A DNA stretch of 20,192 bases, taken from a virus. This document shows positions 1-8,722 of this stretch, piece by piece (the stretch's first letter is position 1; each line of letters starts with the position of its first letter). The stretch spans positions 1 to 20,192 of the IMG/VR virus record IMGVR_UViG_3300032245_000033; one strand, written 5' to 3'. The notes beneath the pieces were generated by a model that saw only the letters and a list, made by a program, of their open reading frames with translations, was not told the origin of the DNA and searched no databases. The position numbers were made by a program, and so were the translations under genes.

Positions 1-48
1 AAGGCAAAAGCTAAAGCGATTTCGGCAAGAAATAAAGGAAAGAAGTAA
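1..48 (+). CDS. C-terminal end of an upstream gene (partial)
   Basis: The first 48 bases read in frame 1 without interruption as a short Lys/Ala-rich tail (KAKAKAISARNKGKK) ending in TAA at 46-48, directly abutting the ATG at 49. This is the 3' end of a gene that starts outside the window. Its position just before the adaptor gene suggests a morphogenesis gene, but 15 residues are too few to identify it. The purine-rich AGGAAAGAAG inside it probably serves as ribosome binding site for the next gene. Confidence 0.6.
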   Translation, partial: KAKAKAISARNKGKK

Positions 49-711
49 ATGGCTTTACCCACCTTTTTAAGTTTGGTCAATGATGTACTGGTTCGCTTAC
101 GTGAATCCACAGTGCAGACTGTTGACCAAACTTCATACTCAGCCCTGATTGGTAAATACGTTAACGATGCAAAGCGTCAAGTTGCTGATGCTTACGATTG
201 GGATGCTTTTAATCAAGCCGTAACGGTGACTACTGTTGCTGGTCAGGTCGGTAATTATTCTTTGACTGGTGCTGGTACTCGTTTCAAGACGATGGATGTT
301 ATTAACACCACTCGTTATTACCAGATGACCCCATTGGCTCACGACCAGCACGACATCTTCTATTACACAGTTCCTACACCAATTCAAAACTTGCCAATGT
401 ATTTCACTGTTCAAGGTGTAGATACAAACGGTGACTTGAAGGTTAAGTTCTGGCCTGTGCCTGATGGTGTTTACGACATCAGATTCAGTTTGATTGTTCC
501 TGAGTCTGACTTCTCTGCTGATGCAGATACAACCCTCTTAAACAAAGAGCCAATCATTTTGGGTGCATACGCTAGGGCATTGGTTGAACGTGGCGAGGAT
601 GGCGGTTTAAGCAGTTCTGAAGCCTATGCAATGTTCAAGTCTTCAATGGCTGACATGATTGCATTAGAGTTGGCTCGTTCCCCTGAAAACGATTCCTTTA
701 CGGCGGTGTAA
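49..711 (+). CDS. Head-tail adaptor protein (SU10/P22 gp4-like)
   Basis: A 220-residue protein beginning MALPTFLSLVNDVLVRLRE, a start typical of phage adaptor proteins of the SU10 type. That family forms the dodecameric ring between portal and tail in podoviruses. Visible features are a helical N-terminus, a central beta-rich part with a KVKFWPVPDG segment (about residues 131-140), and a helical C-terminus with a GAYARALVERGEDGG stretch (about 171-185) that recurs in such proteins. The start is set by AGGAAAG upstream and by abutting the previous stop. It overlaps the next gene by one base (TAATG at 709-713). The assignment rests on recalled family resemblance and gene order, not a search. 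Confidence 0.7.
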   Translation: MALPTFLSLVNDVLVRLRESTVQTVDQTSYSALIGKYVNDAKRQVADAYDWDAFNQAVTVTTVAGQVGNYSLTGAGTRFKTMDVINTTRYYQMTPLAHDQHDIFYYTVPTPIQNLPMYFTVQGVDTNGDLKVKFWPVPDGVYDIRFSLIVPESDFSADADTTLLNKEPIILGAYARALVERGEDGGLSSSEAYAMFKSSMADMIALELARSPENDSFTAV

Positions 712-2270
712 TGGCAGAAGCACTAACAGTCAGTAGCATCTCAGCCCCCGGCTTTTTCGGGCTGAATACGCAAGATTCACCGTTAGATTTAGCGGCTGGA
801 TATGCTTTGGTTGCGACTAATTGCATCATTGACCAGTATGGTCGTATTGGTTCACGTAAAGGTTGGGCAAGAGTTAACTCATCGTCTGGAAACCTTGACG
901 CAAATGACGTTAAGGTTATTCATGAACTTGTGCAAACTGATGGCACATTGACTGTTCTATTTGCTGGAAACAACAAGTTGTTTAAGTTAGGCGCAAGCAA
1001 TGTTGTTACAGAGTTGACCTATGGGGGTGGGGGTACTGCTCCCACCATCACGGCTAGTAACTGGCAATGTGCATCCTTGAATGGCATCACATACTTCTTT
1101 CAGTCTGGCTATAACCCACTGATCTATGACCCTGCTGTAAGCACCACTACATACCGTAGAGTTTCAGAGAAAACTGGTTATGCTGGTACTGTTCCTGATG
1201 CTGATATTTGCATTTCAGCTTATGGTCGTTTGTGGGCGGCAAATACAACATCCAACAACTCAACTGTTTACTTCAGTGACTTGATTTCAGGTCATGTATG
1301 GTCAACAGGTACTGCTGGTAGTTTGAACGTCAACAATGTTTGGCCTAACGGCGCTGACCAGATCACTGGTTTAGCGGCTCATAACGGTTTCTTGTTCATC
1401 TTTGGCAAGCGTCAAATCTTGGTTTACTCTGGTGCAACTTCACCATCTACCATGACACTGAGTGACACTGTTGAAGGTATTGGTTGCATTGCCAGAGACA
1501 GTATTCAAGTCACCAGTACTGATGTACTGTTCTTGTCTAATTCTGGCATTCGTTCCTTGATGAGAACGATTCAAGAGAAGTCTGCTCCAGAACGTGACTT
1601 GTCAAAAAATATCCGCAATGACTTGATGACTACCATTGCTGGTGAGACTTTGGCTAACGTCAAGTCTGTGTATTCAGAACGTGAGGCGTTTTACTTATTG
1701 TCTACGCCAAGTACAAAATCTGTCTGGTGTTTTGATACCAAGGCATATCTTCAAGATGGTTCTGCCCGTGTAACCACTTGGGACTCAATAGAGCCAACAG
1801 CATTCTTGTCTCGTAGAGATGGAAGTTTGTACATTGGTAAGAACGGCTATATTGGTTTGTACAGTACATATCAAGACCATACGTCTGCATATCGGATGTT
1901 GTACTACACAAACCATGCTGACCTTGGCGATCAAAGTATTACGTCAATCTTGAAGAAGTTGACCATTATTGTGATTGGTGGAAGCAATCAGACTGTTACT
2001 TTCAAGTGGGGCTTTGACTTCAAGACTAACTACCAGTCTGACAACGCAACCATTCCAACACAAGGCGTTTCCTATTATGGAATCGCTGAGTATGGTTCTA
2101 ATGCAACAACTGTTGCAGAGTACTCAAGTGGAGTTGCATTGCAAACTTTGATAGTCAACGCATCTGGAACTGGCAAGATTGTTCAAACAGGTTACGAGAC
2201 AGACATTAACGGTTCTGCTTTGTCAATTCAAAAGATTGAGATTCAATCTAAGAATGGCAAAATAAACTAA
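711..2270 (+). CDS. Tail nozzle / stabilisation-like structural protein
   Basis: A 519-residue protein whose N-terminus (APGFFGLNTQDSPLDL, then NCIIDQYGRIGSRKGW) matches a pattern I know from large phage virion proteins encoded directly after the adaptor. These are usually annotated as tail or DNA-stabilisation proteins and are comparable in position to T7 gp12 or P22 gp10. Most of the sequence is beta-rich with many Ser/Thr/Gly residues, fitting a propeller-like nozzle built on the adaptor ring. Translation is coupled to the adaptor gene by the TAATG overlap. No catalytic motif was seen. The role is inferred from gene order and sequence character. Confidence 0.6.
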   Translation: MAEALTVSSISAPGFFGLNTQDSPLDLAAGYALVATNCIIDQYGRIGSRKGWARVNSSSGNLDANDVKVIHELVQTDGTLTVLFAGNNKLFKLGASNVVTELTYGGGGTAPTITASNWQCASLNGITYFFQSGYNPLIYDPAVSTTTYRRVSEKTGYAGTVPDADICISAYGRLWAANTTSNNSTVYFSDLISGHVWSTGTAGSLNVNNVWPNGADQITGLAAHNGFLFIFGKRQILVYSGATSPSTMTLSDTVEGIGCIARDSIQVTSTDVLFLSNSGIRSLMRTIQEKSAPERDLSKNIRNDLMTTIAGETLANVKSVYSEREAFYLLSTPSTKSVWCFDTKAYLQDGSARVTTWDSIEPTAFLSRRDGSLYIGKNGYIGLYSTYQDHTSAYRMLYYTNHADLGDQSITSILKKLTIIVIGGSNQTVTFKWGFDFKTNYQSDNATIPTQGVSYYGIAEYGSNATTVAEYSSGVALQTLIVNASGTGKIVQTGYETDINGSALSIQKIEIQSKNGKIN

Positions 2271-2280
2271 CGAGGTAAAA

Positions 2281-2988
2281 ATGACAGACTACACCAAATC
2301 AACCAACTTTGCGACTAAAGACAGTTTGTCTTCTGGTAACGCCTTAAAGATTCTTAAAGGCACTGAGCTTGACACTGAGTTCAATAACATTGCTACTGCT
2401 GTTGCTACCAAGGCAGACTTAACAAGTCCGACATTTACTGGTACACCATCTTTACCAACTGGAACAACTGCTGTAACTCAATCAACAAGTGATAGTAGTA
2501 CCAAGTTAGCTACAACTGCTTTTGTTCAAGCTGTTGCACAAGTGTTATTTCCTGTTGGTGCAATTTACACGGCTACAGTTTCAACCAATCCTGCAACATT
2601 ATTAGGTTTTGGTACTTGGACTGCATTTGCGGCTGGTAGAACTATTATTGGTAATGGTGGTGGTTTTACTGCTGGTTCAACTGGTGGTAGTGCTGATGCG
2701 ATTGTTGTTAGCCATAGCCACACATTTACTGGTGATGCACTAGCGGCGCACAATCACACAATTACTGCCAACTCCAATGGCTCTGATTCTCCTAACGGAA
2801 CATTGGTTAGTCCCACTTATAACTCTGGCGCTGGTGATGGTGGTTCTTTAGGGACTCCAACTTCACCAACTTTGGCATCAGTATCTGCTGGTACGCCATC
2901 TGGCACTATTAGCACTGTAGGCTCATCTGCTACAAATGCTAACTTGCCTCCATACATTGTTGTCTATATGTGGCAAAGAACAGCATGA
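2281..2988 (+). CDS. Tail fibre protein with collar-type C-terminal domain
   Basis: A 235-residue fibre. Residues 48-82 carry the common fibre repeat signature (TSPTFTGTPSLPTGT followed by STKLATTAFVQ), which helps trimerise phage fibres. Residues 90-125 (FPVGAIYT...GFGTWTAFAAGRTIIG) are the tail-collar signature. Two His pairs, SHSH at 144-147 and HNH at 157-159, resemble the metal-binding HxH motifs of T4 gp12-type receptor-binding domains. The end, PPYIVVYMWQRTA, is the usual closing strand. It would bind the host surface at the virion tip. GAGG lies just upstream of the ATG. The stop overlaps the next start (ATGA, 2985-2988). Confidence 0.85.
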   Translation: MTDYTKSTNFATKDSLSSGNALKILKGTELDTEFNNIATAVATKADLTSPTFTGTPSLPTGTTAVTQSTSDSSTKLATTAFVQAVAQVLFPVGAIYTATVSTNPATLLGFGTWTAFAAGRTIIGNGGGFTAGSTGGSADAIVVSHSHTFTGDALAAHNHTITANSNGSDSPNGTLVSPTYNSGAGDGGSLGTPTSPTLASVSAGTPSGTISTVGSSATNANLPPYIVVYMWQRTA

Positions 2989-3281
2989 TTGCTCATCACT
3001 TCTCTGACGGCTTGTACGCAAAGGAAACGCATATTGCGGCTGGCGAGATGCTCATGCAACACAAGCATGAGTACAGTCATTTATCTGTGCTTGCCAAGGG
3101 TAAGGTTGTAGTTGTTAAAGATGGTGATATTCAGATTGTTGAAGCACCAGCTTGTATTGAGATTGTTGCTGGTGAGAATCATGGCGTTAAGGCCATCACC
3201 GATGTTGTTTGGTTTTGCATTCACGCTACTGACGAGAAAGACCCGTCTAAAGTGGATGAAGTTTTGATTAAAGGGGAATAA
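2985..3281 (+). CDS. Small cupin-domain protein in the tail-gene cluster
   Basis: A 98-residue protein starting at the ATG that overlaps the fibre stop. An in-frame GTG at 2970 would add five residues but is less likely. The first cupin motif is visible: G20, then H26 and H28 (HKH), then G39, with H32 where the motif usually has Glu. The second motif is partial (AGENHG). Cupins are small beta barrels that bind a metal through these His residues. Its place between fibre and internal-protein genes suggests an accessory virion or fibre-assembly role, but an enzymatic role on a small molecule cannot be excluded. The metal site is inferred; the substrate is unknown. Confidence 0.65.
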   Translation: MIAHHFSDGLYAKETHIAAGEMLMQHKHEYSHLSVLAKGKVVVVKDGDIQIVEAPACIEIVAGENHGVKAITDVVWFCIHATDEKDPSKVDEVLIKGE

Positions 3282-3282
3282 T

Positions 3283-4320
3283 ATGCCTTGGCTTGCAGTA
3301 GGTGGTTCATTACTTGGTGGAATGCTAACAGGTAGCTCAAATAGGAGTGCGGCTCAAACTCAAGCCAATGCTCAACTTGAATCTGCACGTTTAGCGGCTG
3401 ATGCGGCTAAGTTTCGTCCTGTAGGCGTTACAACCCGATTTGGCTCATCAAACTTTCAATTCAATCCTGAAGGCTATTTGACTGGTGCTGGTTATAACGT
3501 CAGCCCTGAAATGCAAGCCTATCAGAACAGATTGTCTGGTTTAGCTGGCGGTGCTTTAGGTCAAGCAGAACAAGCACAGCAACAGTTTGCGCCTTTAACT
3601 GGTGCGGCTCAAGGTTTGTTTAACTTGGGTCAGCAGTATATTGCTCAGTCACCTCAGCAAGCCGCCGCTGATTACATGGCTAAACAACAAGACTTGCTGG
3701 CTCCTAGCCGTGAACGTCAGTATGCTCAACTTCAAAATCAGTTGTATCAAACTGGTCGTGGTGGTCTATCTGTTGGTGCTACAGGTGCTAGACCAAGTGG
3801 TGCGGCTGGATTGGGTGCTACTACACCTGAAACAGAAGCCTATTACAACGCATTGGCTCAACAAGATGCACAGTTAGCGGCTCAAGCCCAACAAGCTGGA
3901 CAACAACAAACAGCCTTTGGTGCTGGTTTATTTGGCACTGGTGCTGGTCTATTGGGTCAGTATCAACAAGGCCAAGTCGGTGCATTGTCACCATTCCAGT
4001 CATATTTGAATGCGACTCAAGGCATTGAGACTATGGGTCAGCAACCATTGACTCTTGGCGCTTCTTTAGGCGGTAACGCCGCAACTGCTGGCGCTAATGT
4101 TGGTCAGTCATTGTTATATGGTGGCCTTGCGGCTAATAAGACATTGGCTGGAACTCCTCAATCCAATTTAGGTAACTGGGGAACTTTGCTGACTAGTGCC
4201 GCTGGTTCACCATATCTTCAAGACGCAATCAAAAATGGTGGATGGGGTGGTGGTTCTGACAGTTATTTTGGCAAGAGTAGCGGATGGGGTTTTGACCCAT
4301 CCAAACTGTTTAATTTTTAA
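3283..4320 (+). CDS. Putative internal virion (ejection) protein 1
   Basis: A 345-residue protein very rich in Ala, Gln and Gly. It has an N-terminal small-residue hydrophobic stretch (LAVGGSLLGGMLTG) followed by long Gln/Ala helices (about 90-150 and 185-235) and a Gly/Ser-rich C-terminus ending in Phe. Podovirus ejection proteins of the T7 gp14 class have this composition, and the gene sits first in a run of three such genes. No enzymatic motif was seen. GGGGAATAAT precedes the ATG. The role is inferred from composition and order. Confidence 0.55.
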   Translation: MPWLAVGGSLLGGMLTGSSNRSAAQTQANAQLESARLAADAAKFRPVGVTTRFGSSNFQFNPEGYLTGAGYNVSPEMQAYQNRLSGLAGGALGQAEQAQQQFAPLTGAAQGLFNLGQQYIAQSPQQAAADYMAKQQDLLAPSRERQYAQLQNQLYQTGRGGLSVGATGARPSGAAGLGATTPETEAYYNALAQQDAQLAAQAQQAGQQQTAFGAGLFGTGAGLLGQYQQGQVGALSPFQSYLNATQGIETMGQQPLTLGASLGGNAATAGANVGQSLLYGGLAANKTLAGTPQSNLGNWGTLLTSAAGSPYLQDAIKNGGWGGGSDSYFGKSSGWGFDPSKLFNF

Positions 4321-4330
4321 GGTGGCATAA

Positions 4331-5743
4331 ATGGCAGAACCAGACTTCTCAGGGTTGTTCACTACTCCTCAACAATACCAACAGGCTCAAGCCAAGGCTA
4401 TGCAAGATCAAGCCTTGAAATACATTGACTTGAACCCTAATCAACAGGCTCAGTATGGCTTCTCAATGGCTGGTCAGCAGTTGGGTCGTGCCATTGGTGG
4501 TGCTTTGGGTGGTGAAGACCCAGAGTTGCGCCGCATTACTCAACGTCAACAGATTCTTGGAATGATTGACCCAAGCAATCCAGACTCTTATGCTCAAGCC
4601 ATTCAAGCCGCATTGCAGTCAGGTGACACTCAAACTGCTTACGTTTTGCGTAATGAGATGATGAAGGCAAAACAGCAATTCCAAGAAAATCAGATGAATG
4701 AGTTTAAGTATCAAGACTACTTAACTCAACGTGGTCGTAATATGCAATTGGCTGGCTTGCAAGCTCAATTGTTTGACGCTGAAGGCAAGAGAAATCCTGA
4801 AGTTGAAAGAGCATTGATGGCGACACCTGATGGTCGTGCATTGCTTAAATCACTTGCGCCAGAAACCAAGGAACTCAAGAAGGGTGAGAAGTTACTTCAA
4901 CGCACTCCATCAGGAGGTTGGGAAGTTGTTACGCCTACTGGTATGCCTACTGCACCTACAACTGGTGACAATGCAATCAATGAATTGATTACTGGTAACG
5001 CAATTCATCCAACTGTTTTACCTTACGCAAAACAACTGTCCAAAAACTTCACAATGCTTGACCCTGAAGATCAGGACAAAGCAATTGAAAAACTCACTAA
5101 CATCAATAACACTGCGATGAATCGTGAGTCTGATAAAACAAATAAGCAGATGTATCAACAGTCAACATTAGCGACTCAGGAATTAACTCGCCAAATGTTG
5201 AAGTTGCAAATTAACAAGGCGCAAGAAGCGGCTCTCAAGGCGGCTGATGGCAAGGAAATCAAATTACCTGACGCTACCAAGTTGGCTAGTCAAGCTGGTA
5301 ATGTTGATAAATTAACTGATTTGACAACAACATTCAAACCTGAGTTTGCTGGTTATCCAACTAACGTGCTTGGTGAGGCTGACATTTGGAGGGCTAGTAA
5401 GTCCAATGACCCTAAAGATGTTGAGTTATATCAATGGTGGCAAGGTTACCAAGATCACGTAAACAAGGTTCGCAATGAGTTGTTTGGTGCGGCTTTGACT
5501 GCCCCTGAAAAGGCTGAGTTTGAAAAGGCTATGGTAACTAAAGGAATGAATCCAGCACAGGCAAAAGCCAATCTTGATAGACAGGCTCAGATTGCTTCAA
5601 AAGCCTATAACAAACTTGAAGGTGTTTTACGTGTTCAAGGTTACAGCAAGTCTGCTTTGGATATTTTGAGGCCATCAAGTCTCCAGCCTCAAGCACCAGC
5701 AGAGATTCCAACTGGCGTGGTTGTAAAGAAAAAAGGCGGTTGA
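4331..5743 (+). CDS. Putative internal virion (ejection) protein 2
   Basis: A 470-residue largely helical, Gln/Ala-rich protein. The N-terminal third contains DPELRRITQRQQILGMIDPS and DPSNPDSYAQAIQAALQSGD, a pattern I recall from internal virion proteins of podoviruses. The middle (about 250-320) looks like coiled coil. No transglycosylase or protease motif was found. It is preceded by AGGTGG, 10 bases after the previous stop, and followed one base after its stop by the next ATG. It probably travels in the capsid and is ejected with the DNA, by analogy only. Confidence 0.5.
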   Translation: MAEPDFSGLFTTPQQYQQAQAKAMQDQALKYIDLNPNQQAQYGFSMAGQQLGRAIGGALGGEDPELRRITQRQQILGMIDPSNPDSYAQAIQAALQSGDTQTAYVLRNEMMKAKQQFQENQMNEFKYQDYLTQRGRNMQLAGLQAQLFDAEGKRNPEVERALMATPDGRALLKSLAPETKELKKGEKLLQRTPSGGWEVVTPTGMPTAPTTGDNAINELITGNAIHPTVLPYAKQLSKNFTMLDPEDQDKAIEKLTNINNTAMNRESDKTNKQMYQQSTLATQELTRQMLKLQINKAQEAALKAADGKEIKLPDATKLASQAGNVDKLTDLTTTFKPEFAGYPTNVLGEADIWRASKSNDPKDVELYQWWQGYQDHVNKVRNELFGAALTAPEKAEFEKAMVTKGMNPAQAKANLDRQAQIASKAYNKLEGVLRVQGYSKSALDILRPSSLQPQAPAEIPTGVVVKKKGG

Positions 5744-5744
5744 A

Positions 5745-7364
5745 ATGGCTAAATTCACTTATGAAGTTACTATTCCTAATAGTGGTTCTTATGATATTGA
5801 ATCAGACCGTGAATTAACTGATGCACAGGCATATCAGTATGCCTTGCAACAGGCATCTAAATCTGTTGTTACAACACAAGCCAAAGAACCACAAACTCAA
5901 AGACCATTAACCGCTGGTCAGGTTGCGACTGGTGCTGTTATGAACTTCCCATCTTCATTGGGAAAGATGGCAACTGATGTCTTTAAGGCTGTAACTGACC
6001 CGTTGCAAACTGCAAGGGACTTGGGAACTTTATTTGTTGGTACAACCTCAAAGATTCTTGGCGAGCCTTTTCTTGAGTCTGACTTAGCAAAACAGATGCG
6101 TCTAAAAGGTGAGAAATCTGCTGAACAAATGGGCGCTTTCTTAGCTGATAGGTATGGAAGTGTTGAAAGCGCAAAAAATGCGTTAGCAACAGACCCTGCT
6201 GGCGTATTGTCTGATATATCTCTTTTGTTTACTGGCGGCGCTTCACTTGCGCCTAAAGCTAGTACTGTTGGTAAGGTGCTTACCAAAGGCGCTGAAGTCA
6301 CCAATCCATTGAACATTGCCGCCGCCCCTATTAAGTATGGTGTCAAATCTTTACCATCAGTACTTGGTGGAACTACAGGTGCTGGCGCTATGGCTGTTGA
6401 GGAAGCATTCAAGGCTGGTAAAGAAGGCGGCACTAAAGGTCAGGCATTCACTGAGAATATGCGTGGAACTGCTGACAGACTTCAAGTGTTGGAAGATACC
6501 AAAGCCAATTTGCAAGCCATGATTAAGCAACAACAAGATGCTTATCGGTCTGGCATGGTTGACATTAAGGCAGATCAATCAATCTTGAGTTTTGATGATA
6601 TTGACAAGGCATTAAAAAATGCTACCGATAGAGTCACATACAAGGGCAAAGTCACCAACAATTATGGAATGTCAAAGATTGAAGAAGCCCAGAAGTTGAT
6701 TAACGATTGGAGGAATTCAAATCCTCAAGACTTCCATACGCCAGAGGGTTTGGATAAATTGAAGCAATCTCTTTATGATGAAGTGATTGCCGATATTCCT
6801 TTGAATAAAAAGAATACTTTGAGTGCTGTTGGCGATATTTACAACAGTATCAAGTCAACTATTCAAACTCAAGCCCCGACCTATGCTGACACAATGAAAC
6901 AGTACGCTAATACAGCAGAGCAAGTTCGTGAAATTGAACGTGCATTGTCTCAAGGCAAGAAGGCGACTGCTGATGCTGGAATGCGTAAGTTGCAGTCTGT
7001 AATGCGTGACAACGTAAACACAAACTATGGTCAACGAGTCAATCTGGTTAACCAGTTGGAAGCTACATCACCTCAATTCGGTGGCGGTCTTCCAATCAAA
7101 CCAGCATTAGCGGGTCAGACCATGAGTTCTGGCTGGCCTAGAGGTGTTCAAGGTGTTGGTACTGTTGGCACTGCTGGTTTGTTAAGTCAGTTATCTAACC
7201 CTATGGCGGCGGCATACTTAGCCGCATCATCACCTAGATTGGTTGGTGAGGCTTCATACTTGGCTGGTCAAGGTGCTAGACAAGCTGGCAAAGTAACTGG
7301 CTTGTTCCCTGAACTTGATTACCCAACAATGTTTAATTTGCTGTCCAAGGCTCAAGTCCAATAA
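5745..7364 (+). CDS. Putative internal virion / structural protein 3
   Basis: A 539-residue protein. The first ~35 residues (FTYEVTIPNSGSYDIESDRE...TDAQAYQYALQQ) resemble the small beta-grasp-like N-terminal segment seen on many phage internal or cell-wall-acting virion proteins. The middle (210-440) is helical and charged. The C-terminus (ASSPRLVGEASYLAGQGARQ, about 496-515) is a recurrent motif in large phage ejection proteins. I see no convincing lysozyme or peptidase catalytic set. AAAGGCGG precedes the ATG. It is the last gene of the morphogenesis block. Confidence 0.5.
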   Translation: MAKFTYEVTIPNSGSYDIESDRELTDAQAYQYALQQASKSVVTTQAKEPQTQRPLTAGQVATGAVMNFPSSLGKMATDVFKAVTDPLQTARDLGTLFVGTTSKILGEPFLESDLAKQMRLKGEKSAEQMGAFLADRYGSVESAKNALATDPAGVLSDISLLFTGGASLAPKASTVGKVLTKGAEVTNPLNIAAAPIKYGVKSLPSVLGGTTGAGAMAVEEAFKAGKEGGTKGQAFTENMRGTADRLQVLEDTKANLQAMIKQQQDAYRSGMVDIKADQSILSFDDIDKALKNATDRVTYKGKVTNNYGMSKIEEAQKLINDWRNSNPQDFHTPEGLDKLKQSLYDEVIADIPLNKKNTLSAVGDIYNSIKSTIQTQAPTYADTMKQYANTAEQVREIERALSQGKKATADAGMRKLQSVMRDNVNTNYGQRVNLVNQLEATSPQFGGGLPIKPALAGQTMSSGWPRGVQGVGTVGTAGLLSQLSNPMAAAYLAASSPRLVGEASYLAGQGARQAGKVTGLFPELDYPTMFNLLSKAQVQ

Positions 7365-7376
7365 CAGGAGACTGAA

Positions 7377-8066
7377 ATTGACCCAATCACGATATGCCTC
7401 ATGGCGGGCAGTCTACTCAAAAATATCCAACAGGGTGTTGAGCAGTTCAAGATTGCAAAACAGTACATTGTTGAAGTTAAAAAGACTGCTAACGATGTCA
7501 TGTCAATCGGCAATGAGGCTGTTGACTTCTGGGGCTTACTGGTTAAATTCTTTAGCGGTAAGCCTAAGTCTCAAACTCCAAAACCTGTTGCTAAACCTAA
7601 AAAATCTGAGTTTGTCGCTGTTGAAGAAACTCAAATCAAAGCAGACATCGTAAAGAGTCTCACAGAGTTCTTTAAATTGCAAGCACAGCTAGAAGACCAT
7701 ATTAGGGAAGCTGAACTTAGGGCTAGAACAGTGGTCTTTGCTGATGATGTGAACTTGATGGAGGAAGCACTTAACAGGGTGCTGGCTCAACAAGAGATGG
7801 AGAAGTTGGTAGTCCAGATTCGTGAGTGTATGGTCTACGATGCACCGCCAGAGATGGGTGCTTTGTACAGTTCTGTATTTGAGATGAAAGACATTATTGC
7901 AACAGAACAAGAGAAAGCAAGAAAGAAACGAGATGATGACTCATGGCTACGCAAGCAAAACGAACGCCTTCTCCAAGAAAAGCAAGCGTACGTGATAGCA
8001 ACTATCCTATTCCTCCTGTATACATGGATGCTAATAGGGTTCGTAGCCAAGATTGGGAAAGCGTAA
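7377..8066 (+). CDS. Tail-anchored membrane protein, apparent ATT start
   Basis: The frame is open from the previous stop (7362-7364) onward. The first ATG (7401) has no Shine-Dalgarno sequence, while a clear AGGAG at 7366-7370 lies six bases before an in-frame ATT at 7377. Starting there gives (M)DPITICLMAGSLLKNIQQG, a beginning I recall from related phage proteins. That makes 229 residues; starting at 7401 gives 221. The middle is charged and helical. The C-terminus (AYVIATILFLLYTWMLIGFV) is a single membrane span, so the bulk should face the cytoplasm. It heads the lysis region and overlaps the next gene by one base (TAATG). Function is unknown. Confidence 0.6.
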   Translation: MDPITICLMAGSLLKNIQQGVEQFKIAKQYIVEVKKTANDVMSIGNEAVDFWGLLVKFFSGKPKSQTPKPVAKPKKSEFVAVEETQIKADIVKSLTEFFKLQAQLEDHIREAELRARTVVFADDVNLMEEALNRVLAQQEMEKLVVQIRECMVYDAPPEMGALYSSVFEMKDIIATEQEKARKKRDDDSWLRKQNERLLQEKQAYVIATILFLLYTWMLIGFVAKIGKA

Positions 8067-8287
8067 TGGGGTGGATTGCCGCTTGCGTTCTCGTATTGTT
8101 CATGTTGCCGATCATGGCTATGCTTCTGCTGGATACGCTAGAGGCAAAGCATGATGCTCAAAAGGCACTGAAGAAGTTGGAGAAGATTGAACAACGCATA
8201 GAAAGGAAACAGCGTGACAAAGACCGTAAAGAGCCTAATTCTTTTAACGACAATCCTGTTTTTGACAGGGTGCGAAGACCGTTTTAG
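8066..8287 (+). CDS. Small membrane protein with charged coiled-coil tail
   Basis: A 73-residue protein if started at the ATG in TAATG (8064-8068), the junction style used throughout the window. In-frame ATGs at 8027 and 7943 would lengthen it inside the preceding gene. A hydrophobic segment (IAACVLVLFMLPIMAMLLL, residues 3-21) is followed by an alternating Lys/Glu/Arg helix and a short tail. The next gene's lipoprotein start lies inside its 3' end. It could be an i-spanin-like partner of that lipoprotein, but its very basic tail fits a cytoplasmic location better. The start choice and role are both uncertain. Confidence 0.55.
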   Translation: MGWIAACVLVLFMLPIMAMLLLDTLEAKHDAQKALKKLEKIEQRIERKQRDKDRKEPNSFNDNPVFDRVRRPF

Positions 8288-8402
8288 GTATCCCTGCCAA
8301 GACCCTAAGAATTGGGAACTTGCTGAATGCAAGCCTCCAATCTGTACCGCTACAGGTACTTGTCCCGAGCAACTCGTTAAACCTGAACAGGAGAAAAAGT
8401 AA
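8214..8402 (+). CDS. Small Cys-rich lipoprotein
   Basis: A 62-residue protein starting with GTG, six or so bases after AAAGGAAA. The signal is clear: two Lys, a hydrophobic core (SLILLTTILF), and the lipobox LTGC with Cys20 as the lipidated residue. The mature part (EDRFRYPCQDPKNW, then C-PPIC-TATGTC) has four further cysteines. I recall this family from many phages near lysis genes without an assigned function. It overlaps the upstream gene by 74 bases in another frame and the downstream ATG by one base. It would sit in the periplasm, probably anchored to the outer membrane (Asp is not at +2). Confidence 0.75.
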   Translation: MTKTVKSLILLTTILFLTGCEDRFRYPCQDPKNWELAECKPPICTATGTCPEQLVKPEQEKK

Positions 8403-8722
8403 TGCCTACCATTGGATTCAAACCTAATACCCGCATGACTGCTGAAGAAATTGAAGTCAGAATTTGGGCAATCGTGATATTTTCTTTGACGATGATTCTT
8501 TTAGGGTCAGTCGCCATGTTCTTGTATTCTGTTTCATTCGTGACTCAACCAATGTCAGGAATGGCGGCAATCGACAAGGTATACACGCAACAGATCAACA
8601 CCATCATGGTCTTCATCACTGGTGTCTTGGGCGGTGTTGCAGGGCGTAGTGCTGTTTCAGCAACTGCCAAGGCTGTAGCCTCTGAACCAGAAGCCGAGCC
8701 ACCAATGGAAGCTAAAGAATGA
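8402..8722 (+). CDS. Holin candidate (two membrane spans)
   Basis: A 106-residue protein with two predicted spans: a long one at about 21-45 (IWAIVIFSLTMILLGSVAMF onward) and a shorter Gly/Ala-rich one at about 65-81 (INTIMVFITGVLGGVAG). An acidic tail ([11 protein letters not shown]) follows. Small two-span proteins directly before spanin and endolysin genes are usually holins, which open the inner membrane at the end of infection. AGGAG lies 9 bases upstream. It overlaps the Rz start as ATGA (8719-8722). It is the best holin candidate in the window, by topology and place rather than by motif. Confidence 0.6.
   Translation: MPTIGFKPNTRMTAEEIEVRIWAIVIFSLTMILLGSVAMFLYSVSFVTQPMSGMAAIDKVYTQQINTIMVFITGVLGGVAGRSAVSATAKAVASEPEAEPPMEAKE

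Noticed and set aside
5918-6433. 171-residue frame antisense to the third internal virion protein
   Set aside because: It mirrors the codon pattern of the sense gene, has no ribosome site or neighbours on that strand, and the sense frame is clearly coding.
7315-7653. 112-residue plus-strand frame containing the TTG at 7378
   Set aside because: The TTG has suitable spacing to AGGAG, but the product is Ser/Leu-rich shadow sequence and the frame of 7377-8066 is clearly coding.
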